The notes: generated from the letters alone by a model not told the origin. A stretch of 64,000 nt of DNA from Sipunculus nudus (GCA_026874595.1 CM049311.1:46069676-46133675); one strand, 5' to 3'; shown: positions 44,152 through 57,570, counted from the first letter of the stretch. Program-made: numbers and translations.

Positions 44152-47100
44152 TTTCTCACCAAAATGTTCACGGATACAGCACCATGTAACTCAAAGAGTA
44201 AAAAAAATAATAATAACTGTGTCTATATGTGTAATTGGAGGAATATGTTCATGATTAGTGGTTTTCATTGGTATACATTTTATGCAAATAGAGAAATAAA
44301 TGTGATACGATTCTTGACACTCCCACATGAAGTGACCTTTGGTTGTAAAACTCTGACAATACGTATCGAGGAGATAGACATGGGAAAACCGTATCAGTTT
44401 GCTAATCAGTGTGATAAAACACAACATGGAAATACACGAATAATTCAAACCTCTCCTTTCACACCAAATAGGGAACATTTTGTACTGCAGTGTTCGTTCT
44501 TGTTTGAGGTTGGATAAAATAGAGATGTGACGTCGAGATACAAAAATCACAGTTTTAACATGAGTTTCGTGTGATAGTATGCAAAATTAAAGCTGATGAT
44601 GGTTGCTCAAGAGAATATCCAGCTGAACGATCTGCTACTGATAAAGCAGACCAGGCTATACACTGTATAACAATAACAGATGACTCCGTGGACCTCCGTA
44701 TTCACACAGCCGAGCGGTGTATGTCTGTATCCGCATTTTACTTAGTCATACTGGTACAGATTAAAAGGTAAAGTACTATATTACTTTACTGAAAACAAAA
44801 AATAAATCCCTCTGAGGAAAATACATCTGCGAGTGTCAGTCCGGGTGTACCACAAAGGCTGTACCACAGATGACCTGATTTACGGCTTGAACATATATCT
44901 TGAACCATCGAAGACGTGGGGAAGACTTGCGATTTGTTCCATGATTTTAAGGACATTCGGTGGGGTGAACTATATCTCTAGTATCCTAAAGCTCACGATT
45001 CCACGGAGTATCAGTGTCCTTCCAGAAGATGTTGTGGTTCTTAAATCTAATCATCTGGTAATATGAACAAGGTAATTTGGTAATGTGAACTGATCAGGTA
45101 TCACCTTGTAACATGGATTGACATTATGAATAATATTACAACATGCATTTCTTAGCAGATTTCATCTTTTAAATCCCGAGGATTTTTACCAGTGAGGATA
45201 ATATTTCCCTCTTGAATAGGACAGTTTGAAGAAATGATAACATACATACATCCATGGTTTAAAGTGGTGAACTTAACAGCACAGGAGGCATCAACACACA
45301 GAAAGGGAAACCTCAGAAAGGGAACGAACATTTTGAATGTTCAATCAGGATTGGTGTCTTCCCCGTGACAACATTGAGTGGTTCCATGACGGCCGATTAC
45401 TTACTGAAAGGCAATTTCATTCGACTTTGGAATACAGCTTATGTATTAGTGTAAGTCGCACCGTGTTCAGATAGAGATTCTTTTTCTGGGTTGACAGTAA
45501 AGGTGCTTTCCAATTTTTTTTAAATATCATGATTCCAAAGGCCGTCCTTTGATCGGCTTCTCAGTTCACTACTCCACATTTGGCTTGCGATTTCTGTCCA
45601 ATACATGGGTGTAGAGAGAAGAAAAATTGACGTATGCTGCTTAACCTCTTTCTTTCGAATCTATCGCTTTTTGACGGAATCGTTCCACATACAGTGGAAC
45701 CCCACATATATCTCCAGGTAGGTAGCAGGTTGACGATCCTCTCAGTGTCTAGTACACGACTTGTACCTATGCCTGGAACCATTATATCCTGCGTGAGAAT
45801 GATCTCTTAGGGACAGGACTGTACTTTTTTTTCATCCGGATATCTCCTCGCACTATGATATTAACTGGATTGTTACCTGATATCAGAGTTCTAATCTCAC
45901 TTCGCTAATACGTGGTCCCGTTGAAGCATTTATTTGGTATTTTGCTTGGTACAGTGTTTTTATTCTGAATCTGGTGGGTGATTGTAACAAAGCTGAGGAG
46001 GTTATGTTGATTAGTTGTTTACGATATTATAAATGGTGCGAACCTGGTCTCAGTAATATAATAGCAGCATAAATAGCCTGACAGCCAGTTACCTCTAATC
46101 TGCATAAGCATGACCGACTCTAATATAGTCCTTGATCTGAGCGATTTGATGAATCCCGATAGTCCGATTAATCGTGTGTTAAGTGTATACTGGAGCCAGT
46201 GTGTCAATAGAAGAATACTAGGCATCACTCAGAGTCGCCAAAACTCCTTTATATGGTAAACAACGAAATTGTCCCTCCCGAAAAATTAGGAAATTTAATC
46301 ATAAAGTATTACATAACAATTCCTAGGTAGCGCTAAACAAGCAAAATGTGAAAACTAATCAAAACAAAATTGTTATTATATGCGGGCTTTGGATGGTGTC
46401 TCGCATATTTTGTTTCCAAATTTGGCTGCACTCCTAAAAGCACAGAGGATTAAATGCACCGTTGATAACCCATTATGAGTTGTTTTGCACGATTGTATTT
46501 TCATTTGAATATATAGTCTGTAATATGCAAACTCGGAACACTGTTTTTTTTAAACTGAGTATGGTACACAGTCACGATTATTTTGGTGAGCTAGCAACCG
46601 GGAAAACATGATGAAAACTAGAAAACACTCATAGAGCGCATACCTCAACTAACCCTGTAGCCGAATCAAATTCAGTCAACCCATATCCCTGTATTTCACA
46701 TTAATTCATTGAAAACATTAGGTTATATCGATAATTAATTTGAAACAAATACATATTGGCCATCCTCCCACGAAAGTTCTATAAAACTATAAATACAGTC
46801 TGGAGATTTTATGTCGTGAAAAAATTTTCATAAAGATGTATAATGTCTGTCTTTTTGTACATCCTTTGACTGATTGGAGACGGTATACATTATAAAAATA
46901 TTGGTACGTTAATTTGTTTTTCATAAAATTCAGACACAAGGAATAGATTTTCTTTGGAAAGCCTACATGAATTTGTACTATAATTTGCACATATGTTAAT
47001 CTAAGTGAAAACTGAATTTGAGGATGTTAGCTACATTTTTGAAAATTTTATTTATTTTTTGCACGTTAAAATTAAAAGTCATGAAAGTGTTTTTAATCCT

Positions 47101-48035
47101 TTTCACTGCTATCCTAATTATTTAATTGAAGTAAAAGAATCTTCCAAGGATGTATTTCTCTTATCATTCAGAATTTGAGTAAAATTTAATGCAGTTCTCC
47201 AGAATCATTACAGAAAATTGCTAAAAAAAATGTTTGTTTTGGAAGGATTTCGCGCCTCATTGTCCGTTTAGACAATGGCCTTTACCAGGTGAAGCATTGT
47301 TCTTTATCCAGTTTTGATTACTATTTGCTTGTCATCAAGTTATTGGCTTTTCATTGATCCCGTTAATATTGTATTAATTGGATCTCTGCTATTTATATAT
47401 GTTAAGGTCTCACGATTTTCTCTTGCGTAACTATCTTTTTCTTAATTTTCCCTTTGTGTTCCTAAACTGCTGCCTTGGGGCTCCGGCTGATTGTGTTTTC
47501 TTGTCACCAGCTGTTTATTTTTTATCATGATTTCACAGTGGTCATAGGTTTGGTCTTATCTGTTTGTTGATTACTCTCACTGTTACTGGTGATAGAAGAA
47601 ACTATTAATCAGGTTTGTTAGGATAAACAAGAAAATGTGTCGAGGTGACAAAATCTTGAAAATGTGCCGACCATTCATTATATATGACAGCAGGAGTGTG
47701 ATTTATATTCCCTTTATTTTCCTAAGATCTTTGTTTTGATGATTTCACCTGGATGGCTCATATATTTATTGTATGTGATCTTAAATAAGAAAACTGGGAT
47801 TGTTTATTTCATAAATGAGTACATCAGATGAGCTGTAAATTTAAGTCCTGTCCGTTTCTCAGCTATGTTAGCTATACATTAAAAATATCAACGCTCCTTC
47901 GAAACCCTATCCCTGACTGGGAAACCTTAGCTGGTTGACAGAGATTGCGCCTACAGGTCAGACTTGAGCAATGCAGACCTTGTGGAATGTAGCGAACCCA
48001 AAAAGTGGACTGGCGATTTTAACTCTACAGAGTGG
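44152..48035. other. Long stretch without supported gene
   Basis: AT-rich with no repeat that I can match inside the window. At 45,689-45,702 'cagtggaaccccac' after 'ta' resembles one lone pogo-type terminus without a partner. At 45,300-45,325 'cagaaagggaaacc' is duplicated. At 47,260-47,279 'cattgtccgtttagacaatg' is a 7-bp-stem hairpin. Several 60-120-residue frames (for example 44,164-44,517 and its opposite strand 44,191-44,550) overlap each other and lack motifs, so none is called. Confidence 0.4.
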
Positions 48036-48485
48036 CGGTTTTTTTTAACCTCAGCTGACTGTTAGTCAACTGAGCTATAGCGATCACTCTTTGTACGTCG
48101 TCCGTACGTCTGGCTGTCCGTCCGTTCGTTAACAGGGCACAAATCGTAACCACTGGACTTAGAATCTTCTAACTTGACATCCAGGTGGGTCCGTGAAAAG
48201 TCTTTGTGGAAACTTGAAATTATGTCTCTATTACCAATATCCTCCAAGCTATGGGGTTCATAAGTACCCCTCAGAATAATTATAGATTTGATACAAAAGC
48301 TTGAGTATCTGAATAACTACTGCATTGATCACCTTGATTCTTTGCATGAATATTAATCATGGAGTGTTCCATCAGTTCCTGCAGACTGGTAGCGCCACCT
48401 GTATTTTTCTAATTTTGACGATTTTTTTCCATATTTTTGATACTTTCAAAGAAGCTGTCATCTTTTAACAGGGCACAAATTGTAA
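48036..48485 (+). repeat. Dispersed repeat R2, truncated copy
   Basis: It starts 'aacctcagctgactgttagtcaactgagctatagcgatcactctttg' and continues through 'cgtccgtacgtctggctgtccgtccg' and 'acagggcacaaatcgtaaccactgg', matching 12,518-12,960 almost phrase for phrase, including the 'ggagtgttccatcagttcctgcagactgg' module. It stops after the beginning of the second internal unit ('cagggcacaaattgtaaccactga', 48,470-48,494). The conserved 3' end is missing. Confidence 0.85.
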
Positions 48486-48499
48486 CCACTGATTATGTT

Positions 48500-50940
48500 G
48501 ACCTTGAAGACCTGGTCAGTGGTGCTGTTTACATTATTTATCGAACCGGGATGGGGCGCGGGGGCACTCCGGTTTTCGATGATCTTTGACTGGTTACTAT
48601 TTTTGGACGATTAAAGTACAGGTTAATGTGAGGAAGACATTAATTCAACATAGTTTAACTTAACCTCTAATTTAATTGGAGTAGGAAGACATGAAAGATG
48701 AATTAAATGTACGTTTTAAGGCAAGGAAACTGTTCCTGAAGAAAGAAACGGAAATATGCATACCTCGTTGGCAGCTGAGGCGGACCCAAGGGGAGTCCAG
48801 GGGGTCGGTCCCCTTTTCAGCTGCAACCTTTTTAATCCAAACCCAAACCTTTTCCGGAAATGGAGACTTGTTTTGTCTTTAATCCTTCTTGGTTGAACCC
48901 CTCCTTTTCGTAAAGCGAGCCAGAGTCAAGTGTTTTTCACAATGACTGACCACACACGTGGGTCAGAGCCTTTGTCAAATGTCAGCCAAAACATGTATAA
49001 ATCCGTCACTGAAAGCAAGGTTATTCATATGCACGGAATTCCTTAAATCGGCTTAATTCTGGGCTTGAGGTGACCACAAAGAAAATCCCGTCTTTGCCGA
49101 ATGCAGTTCGGCTGTTTTCGGTGATGGCCTCCGCTCATATCAGAAAGCACGCAAACATCACTCAAAATGATGTGTACGTTACAAATTATTTATTCTAATA
49201 TCGGCCATGTCTCTGAGAGAACAATAACCTTCAAAACGAGGTATAGCACAGTATCATATGCTAGGCGGTTTCAGAGAACATTGCGAACACAGGTGGACCG
49301 AATTCTTTTATAAGTATTAGATTAGATAGATTACAGTTCTTTGGGTTTGTATTTGGCGTGTTGTTTCAACGTTTACTGGCAGGTGACACCACCAGTCATG
49401 AAGACGCTACGTGACCAGCGAGGATACTAGGCATGTTGTCGTGGTTACATTTTGATATTCCTTTCAGGCCAGTCTCAGTCACGATGCAGGACAATGAGGC
49501 ATGCAGCACTCCCTGGCCAGACATTATTTTGCCTGGTGTCACACTTAGATTTAGCCTTAGACAAATCAAGACCACGTTTTTGACTGTTACAGCTGATTTA
49601 TAACTCTGGTGTGCACAACCTTTTTTCTAGGTGGCCATAACCTTGTTTTCCCTGTGTGTTTCGTACCACGATCATCTTGACAGTAACTGACAGGAACAAC
49701 AAATAGTAATGCCTCTCAGCAGCTAGCTGAGGGTTTACACAGAGGACCCAACTCAAGCCGCGGGTATAAACAACTCACGCCTGTAGTCAACTGGTGCACT
49801 GTCCACAGAGAACAACTTCTGAACCAATCTGCTAATTTATTTAACGCCGCTTTAAGTTGGTGTTTTAGTCGTAAAGTGCAAATCCATGATGAGTTAGTTG
49901 AATGTCTTGCCAACTTTCCGTTCCCGGGAACTGGATCTCAATTAACAGATGTGTATGACACGACTTAGCACGTTTGTTTTGTACTTCTTTATCCATAATT
50001 TTCTTTTGTCAACCTGATTTAATACCGCTATGACACTACGGTCTGGATAGCCAGTCCCAAGTAAGGTACATGTATGTGAAAATAAATTTTAAAATATTTG
50101 AGTAAGGAAATTGTTTTGGTTCATGCATGATAAACAGTTTAAAAGTTGTTGATTCATTCACTTTTAAATAACAATATACGCCAGGAACCGGAATGCCCTG
50201 AATCCGTATCAAAGCGCCACCTTGTGTCTGTGTAAGAAAATATAAATGATGTGTTGAAATTGTATACCCGTATTTTTGATCAGGTCTTGTTTAGATCCTG
50301 ACACTCTCAAATGTCTTTCAAATATCCATCTACTGGACTCCTGAGAACTAGCCCATGCCTCATCTGTAATTGTAAAATGCGCTAGACAGTACTATGTCTC
50401 ATCTGTAACTGTAAAATGCCGCTAGACAGTATCCTCGAGAAGCAATGTCACTCGTTTCTAGCCTGTTTCGTTCAAGGTGCTACACGTGATGTCTTCCTCA
50501 GAACCTGATCTATCATATTCATAATGCTCTGTGATTTTATGCGTTTAAATTTAGACACATTATAGTCCATGAATTGGAGTGATCCCTGTAATACATATTC
50601 GAATATACGTACATTTGCGTATGCAGCACGCTCCAATCCCCCATGCACTGTAGCGATTGAAAACGCATGCAAGTCACCCCCATAGTAAAAAGACTACAGG
50701 GGTATAGACTTTTCAGTTCAGCAGCGCTTATTATATTTTTTCTTTTGTTCCATACGTAACGTATGGGTATACGCATTAATTGAATTACGGGTTTACTATA
50801 GATACACATAAATATACACATGGACATACGTCCTGCACATAATCTTATATGAAAGTCTAGCTTAATCTTGCATTGTTGAGCAAATTCCGTGAGAGACAGA
50901 AGTAATACAATTGATCAAAATCACATGCGCACACATACAT
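48500..50940. other. Stretch without supported gene
   Basis: A GC-rich patch at 48,530-48,580 ('gggatggggcgcgggggcactccgg') and a patch at 48,760-48,930 ('gcggacccaaggggagtccagggggtcggtcccc') look like repeat debris with unclear boundaries. A 44-bp sequence ('ctcatctgtaa(t/c)tgtaaaatgc...gctagacagta') is tandemly duplicated at 50,355-50,431. The minus frame 49,716-49,913 has no supporting signals. Confidence 0.4.
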
Positions 50941-50942
50941 AT

Positions 50943-50956
50943 AAACACACACACAA

Positions 50957-51010
<54 letters not shown>
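50943..51010. repeat. Compound (CA)n(TA)n microsatellite
   Basis: (CA)n with one interruption at about 50,945-50,972, then (AT)n to 51,010. All frames through it are open (IYIYIY / THTHTH peptides), which explains the long artefactual ORFs here. Confidence 0.95.
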
Positions 51011-51013
<3 letters not shown>

Positions 51014-51114
51014 TTTGGTATGTTCATGTGTTGGGGCGGCGGGGCAGACGAAAACGTCAGTATGCCACACAAATGTGCAAAAATATACAAAAGCATGTTG
51101 CATGTATAGTTATC

Positions 51115-51910
51115 AGCTGTAAACGCTTTCGATATCCCAAGCGAAACCATATATTGAAAGAGCTGCAGTTACAGTTTCTAAAAAATGTGAATATTTTACA
51201 TCCATTCCGATGCACGCAGTATATTCATCAAATGCGCATCTACAAACCCAATAATTTTACATTTATCAACGATACGCACAACTATGTTACTAGATCTGCG
51301 GCAAGAGGCCTCCTATCAGTGCCGAAACCGAGAAATGAGTTCTATACAAAAATAGCTTTCATACCGAGGTCCTTCTGTTTGGAACTCATGCCTAACGAAA
51401 TCAGGTCTTTAAAATCCTTGCCAACTATTAAACGAATGGTAAAAGATTTTCTTTTAATGTCTTAGTTTTTTTTAACTATAATAACGAAGCTTCGAAAAAT
51501 ATTATCATTTTACTATTCAAATGACTCCCTTTTTATAAACCGCGAAATGCAGAGCATATTCTAATTACGCTTTGTTTTATTCTTTAACGTTTTTTTATAG
51601 ACATCTGAAACATAGTTAAGACGTTATTGTATAATTCACTTTCTTGTGACTTTTACTTAGGAACGGAGCTTGTACATTGTAATGTATATACATGCCATGA
51701 TTATTGTCTGATCTTTAATATATATAATTTATATACTTATCTATTTATGTATCTAATTTGTCCGTTCACTGTATCACATTCATATTGTATGTTTTATCAT
51801 TGTATGTATATCATATTTCATTGTATACTGACAGGGCTCTGTGTAAGAACGGTTTTTATCACTGAACTGGTTACATTATATAAATGTTTTGAATATTATC
51901 CGAGACCTTA
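51115..51910 (+). mobile_element. LINE 3' remnant with ORF2 C-terminal domain
   Basis: From about 51,120 to TAG at 51,463 the plus frame encodes KRFRYPKRNHILKELQLQFL, then THNYVTRSAARGLLSVPKPR and SFCLELMPNEIRSLKSLPTI. The 'HNY.TR.A....VPKPR...........W/L..LP.EIRS..S...FK' pattern is the C-terminal region of CR1/L2-type LINE ORF2. The expected segment between 'LKELQ' and 'THNYVTR' is shortened, so there is an internal deletion. A 3' UTR-like AT-rich tail follows to about 51,910. The reverse transcriptase is absent. The fragment starts about 110 bp after the microsatellite. Confidence 0.75.
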
Positions 51911-53689
51911 ATTAGTGAACTGCATTTGACATTCCAGTCTGAGTGAAAGAATACATGTTAAGTTAAATATTATACAAACGTGATTCCCTTTGTCTATTTT
52001 TTCGTCTGAGGCGTTTTAATTTAATTGTTGGTTTGGGTGGTTAGTTATACCGCTTAACTTATGGTACACAAGACAGGTGTGAGCGACAATCAGAGCACTT
52101 GGCAATTTTGTGTGGGGACCACCGGACCACATGTAATATGACGTGTTTTGTGACGTATGAAGTGCCTGGTGAGATTGTGCCTTGTGGCCCTGGAGGTGGC
52201 GCCATCTTGAGACTGACTCATAAGGCAGACCTTCATTCCCAAACTGTTAAATGCATATCTTCACAAAACTCCATTACACTGAAATGAATACCAGCAATAA
52301 CTTTGATTAAACACAATTTTGGCTTGAAATCCTGTGGTGACGAGGTTTGATAAATAACGTATTCATCACATAAATATGCTGCAAACAAATAACTCTTCAA
52401 ACAATTTCCACACTTAAAAAAATTACAGTGTAGCATTATGCATGGTGCCTGACATATATTTCAATATAATAAAGGATAAAATGATACAACTTTTGTGGAA
52501 GTTTCGAATTGGATGAAAGTGTCAACTGTTGGTTCCATTAATGTTTATGATACTGGGGTCCTATATATGAGGACACTTTAGAACAGATTTGTTGTATTCT
52601 TAAAATAGGCCATAATCCAATAAGTATTAATATTTAACCAGGCAGAAAAGCCCTACGGTGGATTATTTGCAATATCATTTGCGAATGAAAAAAAAATTTA
52701 GGGGAATGATTAATCCTACTGACCTACGAACTGGTTAACAGTCATTTACTTGATTGTTTCAGACAACAACATTTTACAAGATTTCCACAACCATCTGCTC
52801 ATAAGGTGGTGTATATGTAATTACTGAAATTGAGAGTTATAGGTTATTTCATGTATGCAGATCAATATTTAAAACAAATTGAGTGTTACACGAAAAGACA
52901 GGTTGTTAATTTTGAGATGAAGTAATGAATGTTTTTGATAATGTAAACTCATGAAACTGCATTAGAGAGTTATACTTAACTGAAGTCTACAGCATAAACT
53001 AAATTGTGGACACAAATCAAACAATAGGAACTTGCCCCTACAAATATTTATAGAATTGAAATTGTTATACATTTGGAGCACTAAGTTTAAAGGTGTATAC
53101 CTTCCTGCCCTATACCTGAATTTGTTAAATATACACAATACATAATGTATTTCCTTTTCACGTGATAACGGGTGTTGTCAATGAGAAGAAAAACATTTTT
53201 CTTAAGATAGGCCCGGCCCATATAAGGATCCAATATTGGGCTGCCAATCTGCAGAGGCATGGGCTACGCAGTTACTGATGCACTGCCTTGCAAATTTGCC
53301 CATTTACAGATCGGCTTGGCCTATAAAACTTATTAAAATCTTGCGTTTTTAGTTGATCAGCAAACCTCCGAACCTTATACACCACAAGCAAGCAGCTTTA
53401 TAGTATATATAGGCCAGATCGGTATATAGTCGGCCTATATATTCTATACTCTCTTTCTCTTTATATATATATTTATATATATATGTGTGTGTGTGTGTGT
53501 GTTCTTTATTCCTGTGTTAAATTCATCTTGTTAGTTAATTATAGGCTGACAAACTCATGTTATGCATAAATTACACTTTATAATTACATGCGGAACGGCC
53601 GCCATCAGACACAAAAGCTTTGATGAGGGATTCAATTATTTTCTGTCCTCCCAAGAGAGGAGATCGTTTGTGTTTAAGTGATCGGTCAT
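51911..53689. other. Stretch without supported gene
   Basis: Positions 52,040-52,210 are more balanced in composition ('ggtgtgagcgacaatcagagcac', 'ccctggaggtggcgccatcttgag') but have no long frame. A (TA)n(TG)n microsatellite lies at 53,461-53,502. The rest is AT-rich and unique. Confidence 0.45.
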
Positions 53690-54183
53690 GAATCCTGGGG
53701 GTCCGCTAGTGACTGCTCACTGTCACTTCACGTCAGTTGTGGTAAATCGTCTATTTGTGCACGAAGAACTTTCAATGGCTACAGGTAAAACCGCCGAAAG
53801 TCTCTTAACCCGATCAAGTGTTGATGGCCTAATCTTAAAATTAGTCCTAAACGTGTGAACTATTATAGAGTTTGCCGCTAATTGATAGGAGCGGCCTTTG
53901 TGACGCAACGAATAGCGTCAGTTACACGAAGGATGAGCGCTCCGGCTTTGATGTCCCTAAAACATCCAGAAACACTTTCTTGCCCTCCACTTCTGTCATG
54001 GCGACTTACGCATCTTTACCGCATGTCTCTCGTCAAGTTTCTTTTAAAGATAAGTCTGAAGTTTTACTCAAAAGAGTTCTGATGGTTTACATGGGGTTTC
54101 TCAAGACGAGCGAAGATCACTTGAAGAGTTTATGGAATTCCGTGTTGTCCAAGACGATTTCTCAATCAAACTTGTTTATGTAG
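53690..54183 (+). other. Two adjacent coding-like frames, possible broken gene
   Basis: Frame 1 (53,690-53,857) starts with ATG and encodes a 56-residue peptide with VVVNRLFVHEELSMATGKTA and ends TGA. Frame 2 (53,872-54,183) encodes MATYASLPHVSRQVSFKDKS followed by EVLLKRVLMVYMGFLKTSED, ending TAG. Composition is less AT-rich than the surroundings and residue use looks protein-like. The opposite strand of the same stretch is also partly open (53,723-53,908), which weakens the case. I recognise no family. It could be a decayed gene or an unidentified mobile-element fragment. Confidence 0.3.
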
Positions 54184-54442
54184 TGCTCTACCATATTCCA
54201 AGATTATCCAAGATTAACAATGTGAATTAAAAGCAGTGTTTCTATGTTAGATTAAGCCAATTTGTTTCAACAACTGAACATCTTATTCTCTGTGAACTGT
54301 TTCTTTTCTTTTTCGTTTCATCATCACTGTATCGAATACATACTATCTCTGTGATTACCTAAAACAATCAAATTGGCAAACAAATCCTGTATATCTATAG
54401 TTGTCAGTCCGGGAGGACTAGGCTTTAAACACTTAAAAAAGG

Positions 54443-54506
<64 letters not shown>

Positions 54507-56063
54507 CCATGCATATAAAATGGGGAGCAATAAAGAAATATATGTAAATAGGCGGGTTGCAACAGGCCAAATCGCACTTACCGTCTCGACTGTATATGCG
54601 GTTTTAAAATTTGCCTTGGGCTTAAGGCTAGAACGAAATTCTGCTTTATTCAATTATTTCTTTAGATCATGTTGATTTGGAGTACCTTTAGGGAAATATT
54701 TGTGGCTTTGTTAAATATGGACACAAAAGACAAAAAGAAGAAGATCCCACCAACCTGTAGTAAAACTGCATGTTTGTACAGTCTTGTTTGTACAGTCTTG
54801 TTCAATGTTTGCTTGTAATATAGATAAAGGCAAACATTACATCAATCTATGTCTCAATTTTCTGACAGAAAAACATTATATTTGTTTGGTGATCCTAAGC
54901 CAAATACTAAATAATCTAGTGCTGAAATAAATCTTTGACATGACTGCCATTTGTCAGTCTCAAAATATTATTATAAGTTAGAAAGTTAATCTCTATCAAA
55001 GTTTATAAAAGATAGTATAGACCAGTACTTAAGTGACCTTTCCTCGCTTATACACATGCAGGAGCTGAGACAGATGGTGGTTTAGAATGAGATTGACTTT
55101 CTAACTTATGATTAACTTTCTAACTTATAATTATATATCAAACCTGCACAGAAATGAAATACGTCTTAAAGTGGATTTATAGTAAGTGACAATCAACTAG
55201 CTGAGGTAAAAAATGGTTAGTCCTGCACTATATGTTATTAATATTATAAAGAATTATACGTGCACACTATTTAAGAGCTATCGAAGCCGTTTTTGACCTG
55301 TGAACGTAAACATCTTAATTATAGTTATATATATTGTCATAATAAACGACATACATGGGTCCTCCTGTTGAACTTAAATTGATTTTTTATAAGAATTAAG
55401 CTTTACCAAATGGGAGATTTAAGTTACCTACATGTTTTCAAACGTTAAAGTATGGCAAATCAGTGGCAAGTCCACCCCCAACCCCCCCCCCCCCATGTTG
55501 AGCTGCAACACCTCTAATGTAATCTGTTTCATTTCCTATTCTTTCGTGATTTTTCAGATTTCGATTTTATTCTACGGCAATTAAATTATTAAGTTATCCA
55601 CAGTTTATTATACTTCCGGTTATTTGCGGTTAAGATAGCATCCAATTATTTCTATACTCAGGGAGGGGTTCTTTCCGTAATATGCCGTTTTCTGGGTCAC
55701 AACACCGAGGTACCCCGATATCACACTAGTCTGAGAGTGAGGCACGGCCTTCCCATTAGCCTGCAGAGCGCCCAGCCTAAGTCCTGCGTGTTCTCTGCCT
55801 ATATATAGACCACAAAAAATGAAACGTTTAACATAGACTTATACTATCAATAACTAGTATTTTACTAGTATATTAAATTTAAATGTTGATATTTTGTAAG
55901 TTGTTAATGGAGATGCACATTTTGTGAAAGGTGACACAAAATGTCCAATTTACATTGCAATTTAAAAAATTCTCCCTTTACGGGAGGGGGACACCCCCTC
56001 TCATACCCTATCCATGTACCAGTTATTTAAAAAAAACTTTCTTCAGATTTTATTCGTATAGGT

Positions 56064-56114
<51 letters not shown>

Positions 56115-56580
56115 ACCCCCCCCCAAAAAAAAAATATATTTAAGAATTTAATGCACAATTTAAGAACTTAATTGTCCGCCAACCCAATTTAGCGCCCCCC
56201 CCCCCCCCCCCCCCCGTTCTCGAATTTCTGGATCCACCACTGCAAATAAAACTTATAATACAAGCTGGGTACAATTTCTTTTATACAGATGCGCAGCATG
56301 ACCTATTATCCGTTTCCTGTAAGGAAAACTGATTAATACGCGGAACTAAATATTTTAGCTTAGGGTTGAGTGGATATTATTTACGAAATCCAAAACATAT
56401 TTTATCACATATGTATTATCGGGTCATGTAATTGGCAAGATGACTTTAAAGACATCTCAGCTTTTACTATGTAAGCTTAAATCCATATGTCGGTATATAT
56501 ACATGTTAATTAAATAAAGATAAGTTCAGATCAATACCTTGACTTGTGCGTGTGGTTCAAATTATGTTTTTTTCCCGATT
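54184..56580. other. Stretch without supported gene, rich in microsatellites and poly-C
   Basis: (TA)n at 54,446-54,507 and 56,067-56,109; poly-C of about 12 at 55,483-55,494; poly-C of 21 at 56,195-56,215. The palindromic phrase 'ctttctaacttatgattaactttctaacttataatt' at 55,098-55,133 is a short direct repeat. A GC-richer patch at 55,660-55,800 has no frame. Confidence 0.5.
56195..56215. repeat. Poly-C tract of 21
   Basis: An uninterrupted run of 21 C. Together with the C-runs at 56,117-56,124 and 55,483-55,494 it gives an unusual local clustering of long C homopolymers. The minus strand could form a G-quadruplex. Confidence 0.9.
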
Positions 56581-56609
56581 CATAATCACGTATATATATA
56601 TATATATAT

Positions 56610-57508
56610 AGTTACAGGTGTCTCTTTTATTGTGCGCTGTTGACATTCTGTTTCGTGTTAGGCTCTGGGCGTCAATTGCTATGGCGTGTAGAGACACAGC
56701 GCTCGGTGTAATCCGTACTGGGTGAACCCTGGCTTGTAAAGACACAGCGCTCGTGCTAATCTGGAATTTTCATGGCTGTTCGCGCTCTATGAGCGCGTGT
56801 CTTGTATTGTTCTTTGGGCGCGTGTGTATTATGTATTGTTGAGTTCTTTGGATTGTTCGTGAAATAGAAGTTTCTAGGCTTTGCGGTGAGAAGCTATAAA
56901 TTAGGGGCTGTGTTTAGAGCCAGGGGAAGAGAGAGAAATATTCCAGCGGACACGGAAGAGTGTGAGTCAGTTTGTGGACCTTTCCGATAATTGCAGCAGT
57001 TATAGATCTTCTTCGAAATTTGTAACGGATTTTATATAGTCTTCAGTTTGCCTTTGGGATTATTAGCAGAAGTTCACTTTTGGATTACAACAGATTGTTT
57101 TCGGGATTACATTGGACTGTTATTCTCTGAGAAGATTACGTGAACTGTTCATCTGGATTATATGTTTTAAAGGACTTGTTGAGCTGTGACAGTGGTGGTA
57201 TCCAGAAAAGCAGAGGATCCGGACACTCTAGTACTGTACACTTTATATATTAAACTGTGTAATTGTATTGATTTACTGTTATACTGTTGTTATACTGTGT
57301 AATTGTATTGATTTAATGTTTTGTAAAGTTAGGATTGTTGTAAGAATAAATCATAATTATTTGCTAACAAAAAACCACTGACTTCTTTATTCATCCCCCT
57401 AGACATTTCACGCTGCATATAGTGTTACAGAATCTGATTTTTTTTAATCTCCGTAACAAAATTTATGCCCGTCACGACTACGTGATCTGTTGTTATTAGG
57501 TTCCGTAT

Positions 57509-57512
<4 letters not shown>
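56610..57512 (+). mobile_element. Solo LTR, copy 2, inserted in an (AT)n microsatellite
   Basis: Related in reverse complement to the solo LTR at 42,349-43,126. Shared phrases are 'gttacaggtg.tctctt', 'ggggctgtgttta(g)gagcc', 'tccagcggac', 'tgtaattgtattgattta', 'aagaataaatcataattattt', 'gacttctttattcatccccctagacatttcacgctgc' and 'taacaaaattt...ttaggttccg'. A TATA box (gctataaattagggg) lies near 56,893, and AATAAA near 57,342. Both sides are (AT)n (56,590-56,610 and 57,513-57,545), so it inserted into a microsatellite and the target duplication cannot be read. The upstream part contains a duplicated 'gacacagcgctcg' (56,690 and 56,742) that copy 1 has only once ('cacacagcgctg'). Confidence 0.8.

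Positions 57513-57570
<58 letters not shown>

Noticed and set aside
44164-44550. 117- and 119-residue frames on opposite strands
   Set aside because: Mutually overlapping and motif-free; neither has a splice or promoter context.
50889-51150. Several ORFs through the microsatellite
   Set aside because: Dinucleotide repeats are open in all frames; the peptides are THTH/IYIY/CVCV.
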